Source: Panaeolus papilionaceus (taxonomy: Eukaryota; Basidiomycota; Agaricomycetes; Agaricales). From it: a DNA stretch of 64,000 nucleotides. This document shows positions 10,452-23,160 of the stretch, piece after piece. The translations under genes were made by a program, and so were the position numbers. How positions within the stretch are numbered: position 1 is the stretch's first letter; each line of letters opens with the position of its first letter. The stretch spans positions 2,356,001-2,420,000 of the forward strand of contig JADNRZ010000003.1 of NCBI GenBank assembly GCA_015501605.1. The letters are read 5' to 3'. The notes below the pieces were generated by a model that worked only from the letters and a program-made list of their open reading frames with translations, did no database searches and was not told where the DNA came from.

Positions 10452-13400
10452 TTAGAAAGAGTGCAAACTAGCTTGCATAGTCGGAATCTCTCCAAGTCTG
10501 AGTTTCGCAGCACCAAACGGCACCAACTTTGCCTTGAACAGCTTGCCTACGCATTTATTGGGACTGGGCGGCGGAGCTGCTGCAGTGCCGTTCTCTAAAC
10601 CCCAGTTGATTTGACACGCGGTGACGCTCATAGAGACTGGTTGGGCGTTGGGCGCCCAGGCGTAGAAGGGCATCGCGGAGGTTTTTGTGGATGTGTCGAG
10701 GACCTCGATGGTTGAGGGGTCGATGGCAACGCGCCATTCGGTTGTGGGGAGGAGGGTGTGGTCTTTAGTGTGGTCATCAGTCTGAAACAACGAGTATTAG
10801 TGATGAAGGGATATTAGACGTAAATGGGGGATAATTACTGGGGTTAGGAAGGCGGCTGGTGCGTTTGGGTAGAGGTTGCGAACATCACTGAGAGCCTGGG
10901 CACTCCTGCATAGAGGCAATTATCACTGAGCCATGTTTGAAAAATGGGTAATCAAGGATTTACCTTAAACCTGGTGTCATGGTATCGTTGTAAGACAGCT
11001 CAAGCGCGTAGAGTAGTGGCCCACGAGAGATTGCGACGGCGTTGTTGAACCGAGTTTCAATACTCAGCGGAGCGGAGAGTGAGATCAACACTGTTGTCGT
11101 GCCTGCCTTCGCCTGGCAAGGTGACGGGCTGAATATGGCGGGCAAGACAAGACATGAAGAGAAAGAGCACTTACCGCGATCTTCTGGAACGAGTTGGAGT
11201 CTGGGGAGACAGCAACGTTTTTACCACCATTGACGGAGAATTGAGTCTGACTGTTCTTGGCCCAATCAGGAATTCGAACGTTGAAATTAAACGCTTTGGT
11301 AGCCTTGATCGTATATTTGATCGTCAACCCGAAAGGATAGAGCGTATCAGCCGTCACTGCAAGCATAGCCAACGAATCAGCACTCTCCATGCCCGAAGTT
11401 CATAATAGGGGGAGAGGTCTCACCAGTAATGTGGTTCCCAGACCCAACCTCTCCCGAAAACTGTGCTGGGCCCAATAAAGCATGAATCAAAGAATTATCA
11501 GACTTGTCAATCATGAAGGAGTGGAACCAGAATTTGGGGTATGCTGCTGGGTGATTCACGGTGCAGCAAGGGTAGTTTCTATCAGCAATAAATGAGAGAT
11601 GGACGAACACGACATAACAGGCTCTTACGGTTCAAATCCATAGACGTTGGAGTTAGGCCCGTTACTACCCCAAGGGAATGGGTCCATGGTCTGTGCCCAG
11701 ATCTGGTTGACTAATGAGGGTCCTTCAGTGTCAACGCCAATTCAAAGCCAGTGTGCAAACCAACCTTGCTGGTCATATTGGTGTGCTGGAATCAAAGTCA
11801 AAGTCAATCAAACGACCACGACAGAGAAAAACAAATGGAACCTTACCAGACCAGTCAGGTAGGATGGCAGCCGGAAGGGCGTTATATGCTAAAGCTTTGT
11901 GAGGGCCGTGCAACGCAATCCTTCAATGCGAATAGACTCACCTAACCTCTCGGCTCTGTCAGCAATAGAGTTGTTACCCAGGATAGAGTAAATTGTCGCT
12001 AAAGAAAATATTTGCTCCCTGGAATATATGTCAACACCCAATTACGGTAACTATGAGGAACTTCAACGTACACCACGGCACAAAGCTCAGTCCTGTATGA
12101 AGACAGGAACGTTAGGAAGAATGAGTAGCAATGACGTTGTTGCCGTACCCTCTGGATGGGTTCAAACCCGCAAGATGCTCATCAGCCGCGAATGTTCCTG
12201 AAAGAAACGGTTCATAAACCCTAATAACTGGAGACTTTTGAAGGTGTAATTCACCTGAGGCTTGACCATGGTATTTATAGAGAAGATCAATGCGAGTGGT
12301 GGTACTTTCAATATCAGTAGGATCATTGGTGAAGCGCCATGCTACTGCTTCTGATTTGAGAGCTGCAAAGCGAAACGTTAATACCAAGACGGCCGGTCAT
12401 ATTCAGTAGTAGCTGACCTTCTCCTTGGTTGACCCCATGACTATAAAAATAAAATAAGAAAGGTGATCATTTTTTGAGCTACCAAACGACAACTAACTCA
12501 CGTTTGCATTGTCAGAGTTTGAGGAACGGTTTTCGGGAAATCGGCATCGGTAAACCAATTGTCCTTCCAAGAAAACCCTTGGTTTCGTACAAGCTGCATA
12601 GTTTCAAGCAACTGTGTTTCCTTTCCTGCCGTCTTCATGGGACTTCAATTTAGTCGAGCCATATAAAGATACATACCTTGAGGTGCATTGTCGTACAACC
12701 ATTGGAGGGCATAGACGAGCTGAGTGGAGTAACAGATACTGGATGTCAGCAGCGCAAATCAAATTCAATTGTCAATGCACGAGCTTACCTCCTCCCAGCG
12801 GACGTATTGATAATCAAACTGGAAACCCATAGAAGGATCGCCCTGTTGTTTTGTCTTCCAGATCGTATTGCAAAGTGCGGCAAATTTGTGCATAGAGTCA
12901 ATGATGCGGGGTGCTTGACTTGGATCGGCCTCTGCATATTGCTAGAAACATTCTGGATTTTAGTTCTGCTTGTATGACTAGGAAATGCAGCGCATACTTA
13001 CAACTAAACCGAGCAGAACGAGATAACGAGGCCATACAAGACGAGGGGTTGTTGCGTTTGCCACGAAAGGCTCAGGTCCCAGCCAGCCGTCGGAACCTTG
13101 ATGTTCCAACGTCCAATCCAGAAATTCACGAACTTCGCCTATGAGTTTGTTGTCTCCAATTTGGAAGGCAAGGGCCGTCATAGAATTGCTGTATGACGCT
13201 TGTTAAACGAGCTGCGCTTATGACCCGAGCCACAAGAATACTCACAACCAGTATGGTGCGGATTCATGCATGAGACTGTACTCGATGCTGCCTCCTTCGA
13301 CCCAGATGGATCCATTGACACTGGCAAGATTATAAGCACAAGCTTTGCATGGATAATAGGTTGTGTACGTACTAGCTGTCAAAGTTACGCAGACGTCCAG

Positions 13401-13673
13401 CCAGGCCTTGTGCTTGGACTTTGCCCTGGTCAAGCGCCCAGCCAATTGGCTTGATAGACGAAACGGGTGGTCGAACGAACTTTGGTGGTTGTACTACAGA
13501 CGAGGTGATTGAGTAAAAGGATTGACCAGACAGAATAGAAGAGAATCCTTACGTCCAGCAGCCAATGCCGTTTGCAAAGCTTGCAATACCCAAGTGGTTG
13601 TCAAAAGTATTTTCTGGAAGACGAAAAATGTTAATTGTGCAAATTATAATCCTGAAGGGCGGGCTCTTACCAT
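10452..13673 (-). CDS. Secreted GH127-type glycoside hydrolase (DUF1680), paralog 1
   Basis: Clan GH-P hydrolase; characterised GH127 members cleave terminal beta-L-arabinofuranosyl residues with a cysteine nucleophile held by zinc. Built by matching exon by exon to the paralog at 38093; all 21 exons are present in phase. The first coding exon is just the ATG (13671-13673), the second (13553-13613) encodes a hydrophobic signal peptide KILLTTTWVLQALQTALAAG. Key residues: GTELCAVVE (the Glu-x-Cys zinc ligands) and NYPCCTVNHP (the Cys-Cys pair with the nucleophile). The N-terminal (alpha/alpha)6 barrel includes WVEGGSIEY, GSDGWLGPEP and PRLVWPRYL; the C-terminal beta domains include VRIPDWAKN and AISRGPLLYALE. 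Probably exported and acting on plant or glycoprotein arabinosides; the true substrate is unknown. Convergent with DUF4436 copy 2. Confidence 0.88.
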
Positions 13674-14241
13674 CGTAGGAGGGAAGAATGTTGAATCAAA
13701 GAGAGCTGCTCCAACTATTTATCTGCCAATTCCCCTTCCCAATGACAAGCACGGTCCGTTCAAGGATAGCACACTAACATCTTTCAACCTGCACTTGACA
13801 TCGTCGGTCCGTCAGAGTCTAGCTCCAACCTGAGGTGTCTGGGGCGCCTGATGCGTCATTTGACTTGGAGCAGCTTGAAGAAAGATGAATAAATGTGACC
13901 ATGAGCTATTTATGACACCTTTTAGGGTCTTCTCTTCGATTTTCGGACACAACACCACTGTTGTATCTATATTTGATACCTGTAGCAATGAGTAATGAAT
14001 GAAGAAGTAAATAGCTTTTCGGGTGCCGCGGCTGTCTAGCAACATCGACGTGTTCTGCAAAGGTAGCGTCAACGATCGATACCCTTCAGTCTTGTGTGCA
14101 AAACGATAACAATGGCAATTCCATGATATAATATACAAGGGACCTAGTGTACAAACCAACATAATTCAGCGAAAGCAAAACACGAAATAGAAAAAGCAAT
14201 CCAAAGGAAAGTGACCTTGTCAGCCACATTGAGGCGTGACT
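13674..14241. other. Intergenic region
   Basis: Between the start of GH127 paralog 1 and the 3' end of ORC6, both on the minus strand; holds the GH127 promoter. No other feature seen. Confidence 0.45.
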
Positions 14242-15719
14242 TCACTTCCTCTTCCTCTTGACAGCTGCCTTCACTCCAGTTTGCTCCTTTGCCGCCTCAA
14301 TCCGCTTCCACATCCTGGCTATCCTAGGGTCGACAGCACCCCATTGCTCATGATCCAAATATACGGGACGGAATCTCCTCCCGGGTCTCGTCTCTGGCTC
14401 TTCCCCATCTTCTTCCTCCATCTCCCCCTGATCGGTCCCATCACTTTCTACATCCAGTTCCATAGGAGCTAGTTTCTTGCCAGTCGGTGTTTTCGTCGGA
14501 GACGCGGTTCTGGGCGTTGAAGGGAACGTCAAAGCAGGTATCTTGGGTTTACTAGGTGACAAGTGGGGTGGTAACGCTTTTGCAGATTTTACAGGCGATC
14601 TCGTCCTTCTGCTCGGCGTCTCGGGAACATCCACATCCATGGCGTCTTCATCTGCCTCTTCAGTCGCGACCTTAGGCGTTGCAGCAGGCCCAGGCGTCTT
14701 CTTAGGCGTATCCCTCGACGGGAGCTCTCGTTTCGGACCTTGCTGCCATGGTTTTCTAGGAGAGACTACCGGGAATGGTTTGATGGGAGAGCCAGGTCTG
14801 GACGATGATGCTTTCGTAGGAGAAGCAGGTCTTGAGGTTGTTGCTTTTGTTGGGCTCTCGATCTCCATAAACCTCGACGACCTCCGTGGCGTAATAGGTT
14901 CTTCAACCAATGTACTGCCTGCTTTCCTGGGTGATTTTGTAGGCGATGATGGTCTTGAGGGTAATTCGCGGAGTGGTGCTTTACGTGGGGATGCCGACGT
15001 TGCCCGTTTACTTGGTGACGCCAACTTTGTTGCCTCGGAAACTCTTTTGCGAATATCTAGACACCGATTGTTGAGGTTTGATAGAAGGTTGGTGAACTTT
15101 TTACATGGTAGGCCGTATTGTTCTGCGAAGATTTCTGTGTCAGGGATATGCTTCAACTGTTTGCACAAAGTAGGTCAGCGCTCTGCGACAGATAGAACAT
15201 GGAATGAACTCACCCCACCAGCACTACACAGCCAGAAATACATGACACAGACAAACAGCTTGCTGTCCTTTTCACATCTCGCGGCCTTGCTGAGCTCGCC
15301 CTCTACCTCCTTCATGAATCCTCCCAGCACACCCTTGTAGTTTTCTGTCCCATATTTGGCATGTAGAACGTCGTAGCTTACGTTCTCCTCCTCCAAGGCT
15401 GCTTGTGCTGTGGTATATACTTTGTTAAAGTCCCGAGCGTTCAGGCATGAAGCTGCCTGTGCTGACTTCTTCGTGACTTCTGTGGTATTGAGCCTGACGA
15501 CGGATAAGTGTTCATTCACATCATCCACAAAAGATACGATGCGTACCTCTCGCATGCGATTAACATACAAACAGCTGGTAATCCTGTACTCAAATGACCC
15601 AGCTCTCTCCCTGACCCAGGTCCCGTTCGTGACTTGGCCTTGTACAGAAGTGAGCGAGCTTGTTCGCACGTTTCCTCAGCGACCTCAAACTTATTCAGGA
15701 GGTGGTCGTTGCCCGACAT
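14242..15719 (-). CDS. ORC6: Origin recognition complex subunit 6
   Basis: Three exons (15719-15547, 15493-15214, 15156-14242), 455 aa. The N-terminal part carries two cyclin-box-like (TFIIB-like) folds typical of Orc6: LLNKFEVAEETCEQARSLL and GLPAVCMLIACE, then LNTTEVTKKSAQAASCL, where the intron after GCATGCGAGAG is needed to join ACER to LNTTEV. DTEIFAEQYGLPCKKF fits the second repeat. After about residue 160 comes a long disordered linker with many SPT/SPR/SPK words (candidate CDK sites), as expected for a replication-licensing factor. The last residues (DHEQWGAVDPRIARMWKRI, then a Lys/Arg tail) match the conserved Orc6 C-terminal motif that contacts Orc3 in other species. Nuclear; part of the pre-replicative complex. 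Confidence 0.8.
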
Positions 15720-16214
15720 TATAAAAGAAATGTTTCTTGTTATTCAAAGAGGTTTAACCACTGTGTGATGGAGATTTTGCCGTGTATGGTTGGGGTATAA
15801 GTGCAAGCAGATGGCTGGAGTAGAACAAGGTGAACAAGGCGCGAGTTAGGCGGAAACCAGATTGTGTCACGCAATGGCACGCCACGTGCCGTGACTGATC
15901 GTGCTCAATTTCCCTTTATGGGTAAAACACGTCGCGTCGCAAATTATTAGACTAGATAGGGGTAATGTTATTTGAAGGATTATGTAGTGCTTTCCTGTAG
16001 CACTTAATTCCTCATCTTTGCGATCAACTTGAGTCACACATCCACATTTTAAGCTAAATAATGAGTATAAAAGTGTATTACTTTTCGCGAAAACGAGTGT
16101 ATACAAACAATACTAACTCGATAATAGAATCCAAAACCAGTACTAGGCCTAGAACTATTACCCAAAACCAATTACCACGCGAAACCTCCAATTTCAAAAA
16201 CTCGCCAACACCCC
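15720..16214. other. Intergenic region
   Basis: Promoter region of ORC6 on the right side of that gene, and the 3' flank of the His/Pro-tailed gene. Nothing else recognised. Confidence 0.45.
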
Positions 16215-17140
16215 TCAAATGTGGTGAGGGAATCCAGGGAACCCATGATGGGGAGAGTGAGGAGTGTGGGGGGTGTGAGGTGTATGGGGACGGCTGTGAG
16301 GGTAATGGTGGTGGTGGCCAGGGTCGATGTGGATAGGGGAGTGGGGTCCGTGAGCAGGGTGGCAAGGGCAACCGTGAGCACAGGTTGGAGCAGCATCTTA
16401 AAACAGAAGTTAGTGAAAGGTGTCACGTCGAAGGTCAAAATCCTTACCAATAACGAGCTTCAAACAACGTCCCTCAACACCATCACCAGCGATGAGCAAG
16501 TCTTTGACACAAGCGGTCTCCTCGAGCTTGAAACCGCAGCTCTTTTGCCAGTGAACAACAGTCCTAAGCTTAGCGGGTAACCAACCCATGGCGAAGATGT
16601 GGTTGGTGACGTGTGCGAGTCTGTCGCATGCCTTGGGAGGTAACTCGTGGATCTTGATGCGCTGAGTCACGACGCGGTGAGAGGCAGGCGCATGGACATA
16701 GACGTAGGAGAACCAGAGGGCAGTAGGAAGGTCGTCTTGAGGTTCTGTTAGCACAGACGGTTATGATTATTTAAAGTATTACGAACCAACGACGAGCTTC
16801 AGAGCGCCTTCAGGGGTCTTGCCGACGCCGACCTTGACAAGGTCTTCAATGAGCTGGCTAACCTTGACGGCAACACCATCCTTACGCTCCCACCAAGACA
16901 CAGGTCGGTACTTGGCCTCAACATAGCCTTGACGGAAGACTACCAAAAAAAAAAAAAAAAAAAAAAGTTAATAACCGAGCTAGCCAACTCAGAAAGGAAG
17001 GGAAACATACCGTGGTCCAACACATCCTCCAAATCGCACAACCTCACACCATTGACATCAAGCTCAATGAGCTGAGTGGTGGGTGGGAGGTGGGCACGGG
17101 AGGCAAATTGGTAGGTGAGCCAGAATTCGGTGCAAGTCAT
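16215..17140 (-). CDS. Unknown protein with His/Pro/Cys-rich C-terminal tail
   Basis: Four exons: 17140-17011, 16939-16787, 16744-16448, 16396-16215; 762 nt, 253 aa. The start is the first ATG in frame (MTCTEFWLTYQF); the open frame continues upstream but without an ATG, and a TATA element lies about 200 nt upstream. The folded part has conserved-looking words such as LIELDVNGVRLCDLEDVLDH, YRPVSWWERKDG and ALWFSYVYVHAP. The last exon switches to a tail of about 55 residues built of His, Pro, Cys and Gly (CAHGCPCHPAHGPHSP, GHHHHYPHSRPHTP). This could bind metal ions or be flexible (inference). I do not recognise a family. The first intron contains a 22-nt homopolymer (A on the plus strand, 16944-16966). 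Confidence 0.68.
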
Positions 17141-17340
17141 TTCGATATTGACGTCGAGGTCGGTTATAGTAAAACTTGGGACTGATGTATCGAAGTCAAG
17201 GTCAAGGTCAAGTTCGAATGTTGACTCTGTCGAAGCAGATGTGACGGAGGGTGAAGTATGAATTTTGAAGAGCGAGAGGAGGGAGTAGATGTGGTGGAGG
17301 ATGGAGAACAACCTGAGGAATTAAAGGTGAGTTTGGGGGG

Positions 17341-17348
17341 TTTATATA
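17341..17348 (-). promoter_or_regulatory. TATA box upstream of the His/Pro-tail gene
   Basis: TATATAAA on the minus strand (17348-17341), about 200 nt before the chosen ATG. This implies a 5' UTR of about 170 nt. Confidence 0.35.
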
Positions 17349-18726
17349 CCCTCTGTCGGAACAACCCTTGACGCCTCAACCAACTTGGTGATGACCCTGA
17401 TGCAACCCTCAAGTCGTGTGCTGGCAGTTCCTGGTCTAAACGCGCCTCAAGCCCAAAAATCAGGTTATTTTACGAATTTCAATTTCATTTTTACATAACG
17501 AAATTGCAAGCAGTTGATACAAAGACGTGGAAAACGATGGTAAACCAATTATTGGGGACCTGATGGTTGGTGGAGTTGATCCTCGATGTCCTGGATAGGA
17601 AGTCTGAGGTCTTATTGCACATGGGGGGTCATAAAACCTTGGGCTGACTCGCAAGTGTTCTAGGTAACGGAAGGCATCTAAAATGAAAGTAAGATCATGT
17701 AACGTTGGATCAAGGCTAGCGTTTCGTCCAATGCGATTATGCAGGCATGCGTCAGCACGTGTCGAGGCGCGAGCACCACTGCGAAAAGCTCCCGAAGGCC
17801 GTGCCACCGACGACGACATCACACCCTATCACACCACCGTTTCGCGGAGATAGGCCAACGAGTAACATTCAATTTCATATTATAATATTAGCGCACAACC
17901 GGGCCGCGTTGAGGCAACGTTGTCGGGTTTACGTTTAGGTCTAGCGAATTCTACGCTTATTCTAACCTGATTCACTGTGATTTTCTCTATGTAAAATTTT
18001 CATTTCAATTCAAATTGATCTACAATAATATGAAAATGACATATGTAGCACATATAGAAGTGCGGGACTTTCTTTGCGCTTTCGGGTTATTTGGTCCTAC
18101 ACCTGGTAATATTGTAATCCTTATAATGTCATGCTCTTTCCGCACGAGCAATGCTGTTCCATCTTGTTCCATTCTTAAGAACTTTTTGTATTGGGGTTGG
18201 GACGTATCCACACGCACATTGACTACTATTGCACATGCCCGACGACCGTCTGCCGCCTTGGAAACTTGCTTCCAAATCATCTTTCATCTTTCCAGCCCCT
18301 CCTACATAAAATCCACTTTTCGAGCTCTCCTAGACCAGTTGTCGTCTTGTTGTTCGAAACACGTACTTTTCGCAGGAAACCCACCTCGGCAACGACGTTC
18401 ATGCTGGTTTAATAGATAATATGTAAGCAGGGCAAAAAACGCAACGTAAATGAGGATTAAGTTGGGGTGTACAGGTACTTGTAGATTAGAATGGTTGCAA
18501 TATGTGTAGCGACTTCCGAGACAGGTAACCCCATAAATACAGAGAAGAGCCTATGATACACATCTAAGATTGTAGCGGAAAAAATACACTCAATCTACGC
18601 CTTGGAATCGGTCAGAACCATTAGCAGAGCTAAGTCGCCGTAATCTGAATAAATATCGAAGCCAAACAAATAGAATACAGAAACGAAGGTAATTGCCGCC
18701 GGTAACTCGAACTGAAAGGGAGTGAC
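17349..18726. other. Gene-poor stretch
   Basis: A minus-strand open frame from the ATG at 17819 to 17460 (about 119 codons) shows no family and no conserved word; splice variants of it are possible but cannot be decided. AT-rich sequence at 17860-18020. Nothing else seen. Confidence 0.35.
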
Positions 18727-19388
18727 CTATACAGCCACATCGGCCTGCCATTCATCTCCCGAGATATGATTGAGCGATACCAAGACGAGATGCTCGAATA
18801 GGATACCGCCCTGGCCTAATGAGAACTGAGGTGTCGAGCAGGGTTGTGATCGATTCGTCTAAAATGGGGGAGCATCGAAAATCAGCAGCCGCCGAATCTG
18901 AACCCCAGAAAAGAAGCAACACACCTCGATAAATCTCACGAAATGCTGCGTGATATGAGCTGCCAAATGCGCACGCGTCATGCCTTTGACGTCGATCTGC
19001 TTCGCCCATTCAGCTTGTGACAGACCGGGCCACTATAAGAAGAACATCAAGATCGCATCAGTGCACTAATCAAATTAGACGCGTGAGATCAACGTACCGA
19101 GATTCGAAGCGTGATCTTGTGGCTTGCGATGTGAGCCAATACCTGGTCCTGAGCGCCAGCTACCAGTGGGGCAATCGCATCGGGTCCACGGGAGCTAATC
19201 TCCTTCATTGGTACACCTTGTCGACTGTGCCCGCAGAGATCGAACCAAATGGGTGCCTGCGATGACGATGAGGTGGGCTGGGGCACACGGCGTCGACCAA
19301 CGGGGACAGGAATGGCTGCTCCGAGCGAAGTGTAGGAAGTGGTCTGGGCGGTACGGATGGGTGGGTGGAGGGGGTTAAGGTAGGCCAT
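18727..19388 (-). CDS. Unknown protein of the WPGL/FEHL family, paralog 1
   Basis: Three exons: 19388-19098, 19032-18925, 18858-18727; 176 aa. A variable Ser/Pro/Arg-rich N-terminus is followed by a conserved core: LRISWPGLSQAEWAKQIDV, MTRAHLAAHITQHFVRFIE and GQGGILFEHLVLVSL...DEWQADVAV at the C-terminus. Exon phases (0,0) equal those of the paralog at 20813-21635. I recall similar sequences as a large, uncharacterised family in mushroom genomes, without a Pfam name that I can state. No signal peptide or membrane segment. The ATG is the only one opening this frame. Confidence 0.7.
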
Positions 19389-20812
19389 TGGTGATGAGAG
19401 TGAGATTCACGAAGAGATACAGATAGAGTTCTCGAGAATGTGGATAGTGGCCCGAAGGAGGTGACAGGGGCAAGACGACAATGTTAGAACTTAAAGTGTA
19501 GCTTTCAGAAGATGACACTTCTCAGTGTAGATGATGAGAAGTTACGGCACTCCTGGATGTCATTTTATACGAGCCTGTCGTCTTCGAATGAAAGGACGGT
19601 CTTCGCGTATGCTCCCGCATGCCAATCTCTATATTTGAAAGCATGCTATTGCTTCGAGGATGAGACCAAAGACACTATGTATTAGTCTTTGAACATAGGT
19701 CTTTTGATTCCCTCAAGCAAGTGAGGCGAACATTCAAACGACCGCACGTCCTCGCGGTGATTCCGCGTGTGTGATGAAGCAAAGGGTGTACAGCCCTCGA
19801 TATAATCACACCGTGAAGGAGATACCGGACGCGGTTGCGGAAGCTTTTCGAATATCCCTTTCACCCGTTCCTCTGCCACGAGAGATGCGAAGCACCTTCA
19901 CCTTAGTTAAGAAGCATCTTAATCGATCTCAACGCTAAGTAAAAGGTGAATTGGCACAAAGGTACGACGAGACGTCAATCTCAGACGTTAAACGCTTTAT
20001 CTGCGTTAGGCTTACAGTAAAGGAATTTCAGTGCCTCACAGCCTAGATCGGTTCTTTCAATTATGGCCTTTCTCCAGGCCTAGTTTTGTAATAACTGTCG
20101 TTGTATCATCCGACTACGTGAATAAAGTCGAGTTTCAATGCTTTGTATGGATCAGTATTATGACATTGGGTTGTAATCAGTCGCTACAGGTGTCTCGACA
20201 GCAATTGGATGTACGAAGAAAAGTATGAGATGTTTCAACATCCTTGCGACCGTATGTGTTCACCACCAAAGTGGCATCCCCAATTTTTGTACGAAAGGGG
20301 AAATATGTTACCTAAGTAAGCGCGTGAAGATGTGATATCACAAAGGTCAAGAATGTGATGATGTGAAGGGCGAATGAGGCTTCGACTCTTCACATTTTCA
20401 GAAACACGCGCCCTGAACAAGGGTACCCACCCAAGGACTTGGATGGTTCTCTCCCATTCATTCAGAGGACTTTGACGTGGAATGGCGATCGGCGCTGCAG
20501 GTTGGACACAACCTGCCTTCTCTCGTGTGCCAACCTCAAAGGCTCTGACAATTAAAGAGTCTCGGATCGGAAGACGTGCATTCAACGGGACCTGGCAATG
20601 GCGGTGCAACGGGCTCAAAGAGTCTCAATATTAGTCGTACAAATGAAAGTCCTTTGAGAGATATATTTACATGATGCTAGAAGCAAAGTATCAGAACACG
20701 AAAGCAAGTGGAGAACTATGTTAGAGGGAAAAGAATGTCCAAGAAAGCACAAGAAAGCAAAGGGAAAAGATGAAACGTGAAGAAAAAAGTCTATCATAAC
20801 GGAGGTATTGCT
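19389..20812. other. Gene-poor stretch between the two WPGL/FEHL paralogs
   Basis: Contains the promoter of paralog 1 and the 3' flank of paralog 2. Open frames at 19682-19879 and 20235-20618 (minus) have no convincing start or family, and I could not align them to the flanking paralogs. Confidence 0.35.
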
Positions 20813-21635
20813 TCATAACCTTCCAACAGCTATTTCAGCTTGCCAGGTATCCTCGAATGTATTACGAAGAGAGACTAAGATAAGATGCTCGAACTGAATG
20901 CCACCCGATCCAAGTTTGAAGTCCAGCCGGGTCGTATCGTCAAATTGATTAGCCTACAGCCGTTGGAACATGAAAGTATTGAGGTAGTGGCGTTGGCGGC
21001 GAGCCACGTCAAATATCGAGGGGAATTGTGGGGAATGTGAGAATTTTAGACACGCATAGGAGCGAGTTTATAAGAAATAAACACGATGTTTGATGAGGTA
21101 ACCAGACCCACCTCAACGAATTCTTGGTAACTTCTGGAAACTTGAACAGCAAGCTCTGCGCGAGTGATCATACTGCCTGAGCTGCTGCGTGTATACACGA
21201 AGCGCGACCACTCAATGGTCTCGAGGCCTGGCCACTGCAGCGATGAAACGTTAGCGCAAGTGTCACCGAAGAGAAAATAGTATCAATACTTACAATGATT
21301 CTGAGCAGTATGCGTTCCACACCTGCGTCGGCTAAAACATGCTCACCTGGCGCATGTATTTGTTCAGCCAGCGTACTCAGAGGGAGTGTGGCCAGAGCTG
21401 CCATCGAGAATCCTTGACGGCTAGTACGGGTAGCGTCGTCAAAATAGATGACATGGTGAGGCTCAACGACTGGAGAACGTGACGAATGGCGAGGATAAGG
21501 AATAACAGGAATTCGAAGACCGAGCTGACGGCCAGGCGATACAGAGTGATCAGAGTGTGCGGGAAGGAGACTAGAGTATGTCGATAGGCAATTGTCGCTT
21601 ACAGGTGTGTGGAGTGGATTTATTCTGCTGGACAT
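20813..21635 (-). CDS. Unknown protein of the WPGL/FEHL family, paralog 2
   Basis: Three exons: 21635-21294, 21234-21112, 20953-20813; 201 aa. Core motifs match paralog 1: LLRIIWPGLETIEWSRFVY, ITRAELAVQVSRSYQEFVE and GSGGIQFEHLILVSLRNTF then WQAEIAV. The N-terminal third differs in length and composition, which is usual for this family. Same strand and exon structure as the gene at 18727, so the pair arose by tandem duplication with strong divergence. Function unknown. Confidence 0.72.
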
Positions 21636-23160
21636 GATGTGCTATGAGGAGGTACTGCTGGAGCTGGCCATAGTACGAGGATGAACAACCGAGTTTTATA
21701 CCTTGTCCTTACCCTCATTAAGGTCCACATGGTGTACATAGGTCTGTAGGTGGTTAATGACACAATCGCGGGAGTCGTTATGTGTATAGCGCTATGAAAA
21801 TTATTGCCACATGCCGTGGAAATTGTTGTTATGTTTTGTTCAGGAAATTTGGCGAGTTCTGAGGCGGCATAAGGGGAAGCGGGGAACTCTCATGGTAGGC
21901 AAACGACAAAATTAATCCAGGCCGTCCCAGTCGTTTCCTGGTTCGAATCGGGTTCGAGTCAAACGGACGGCTGGGACTACATATCCTTACTGAGCGCATA
22001 TTCCCTGTCAAACTCTATACAAAGTCTAAATTTTCCGTTCAATAATCAAGCGATGACCCTGTTACATGCACCGAGTGTAACACTTTTCTCAGAGTTTTTG
22101 TTATCCCTTTTGGGAGGAAAGAACAGCAGTTACGGGTCGAGTCTGAAGCTGGATTGTGAAGATCTAACCTTAAATTTTAAGAACAATAGCACTGCTTTCA
22201 CCTTGTCTGGACATCCTACGAGGTCGCCTACTAGTAAATCCTGTGTACGTGTCTTAACTGACACTTGGGAGACAGAGGATGGCTTAAACATCCATAGTTC
22301 AGAGAGATGCAGGGCACAATCCTCGATTCAAACGTTTCTGCTGGAATTGAGGATATTCCTTCTAGACATAGCGGGAAGTGGTTTTTCCAAAGATTAGTAA
22401 TTTAATTCTGAGCTTAGATTGGTTACACTGTAATTTTATTATAACTCAATCCCTTCGTCTTGATGACAGCGATAAAATATGTCCACAATATGCTCAGAAT
22501 ATGGTCATTGGTTTGAGAAGCCCGCTCCCGCTCAGGCTGTGTCTAGTAGCAATTTCCAGTCCATATACGGGCAACAGTTCTGCATGTTAGGTCATTCATT
22601 ACCTGTGAGCGGGGAACTCAGGGGATACGGACCCTAGGCTGAGTCCCAATCTTATGGAGTAGATACTTGAACCTTTGTGTGCGTGGTTTGACTTGGTGCG
22701 TGGCTGTACGAGAGTTTGCCGCTTCGAAGATTTTGCTCAGAATAGGCGAGGACCATACGCGTGCTGATTTTAATGTCCGGCCTATCTGGATAAGATAATC
22801 AAGTCAAATTGCAGATTGCGATATCAATTGAATGACTCGAATGCCGCTCCATATAAACCCTCATCAATCTGCTTGTTGGCATCTCTCACTAACGTTACCC
22901 CTACTCAGTCCCCCGCACTCGTCTTGCCGAAAGGTAAAGCTATCAGTCCAATCGGGTAGAGAGGGTACGTCATAAAGATCATCAATACTTACTCATGGAC
23001 GTTGTGACCACAACTGAGTTCCCGTTCTGCAGTACTTTTTACTGCAAAGTTCAAGTTCCGCTCTGGACAAACACTGTTAGACTGAAGCGTACACGAGAGG
23101 TGTCATATCGCCATTTATTTCATTGACCAACCTTTGGACCAGTCATTTCCGTCAAGCAAC
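21636..23160. other. Gene-poor stretch
   Basis: Upstream of both flanking genes. The plus-strand frame 22053-22397 begins with ATG but has no recognisable family and no intron pattern; I do not call it. No repeat or RNA gene seen. Confidence 0.35.

Larger units (their letters stand above)
8214..10505 (+). repeat. Segmental duplication, unit 2 (DUF4436 gene plus flanks)
   Basis: Partner of 5781-8035. Its right edge lies inside the last exon of the GH127 gene, which is intact here. This unit therefore probably keeps the ancestral DUF4436-GH127 convergent arrangement. Confidence 0.85.

Noticed and set aside
14477..15340. Plus-strand frame of 287 codons across ORC6
   Set aside because: Antisense of the SP-rich ORC6 linker and exon 2; no family and no splice logic.
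16940..17311. Longer N-terminus for the His/Pro-tail gene
   Set aside because: The extension has no ATG (it would begin at TTG) and lies close behind a TATA box, so it is better read as 5' UTR.
17460..17819. Minus-strand frame of 119 codons as a possible small (mitochondrial?) protein
   Set aside because: No family match by eye, ambiguous splicing, no conserved word; left as unsupported.
23134..23160. Upstream extension of the Rid-family protein
   Set aside because: The frame extends upstream only from a TTG; the first ATG is at 23161 and gives the normal family length.
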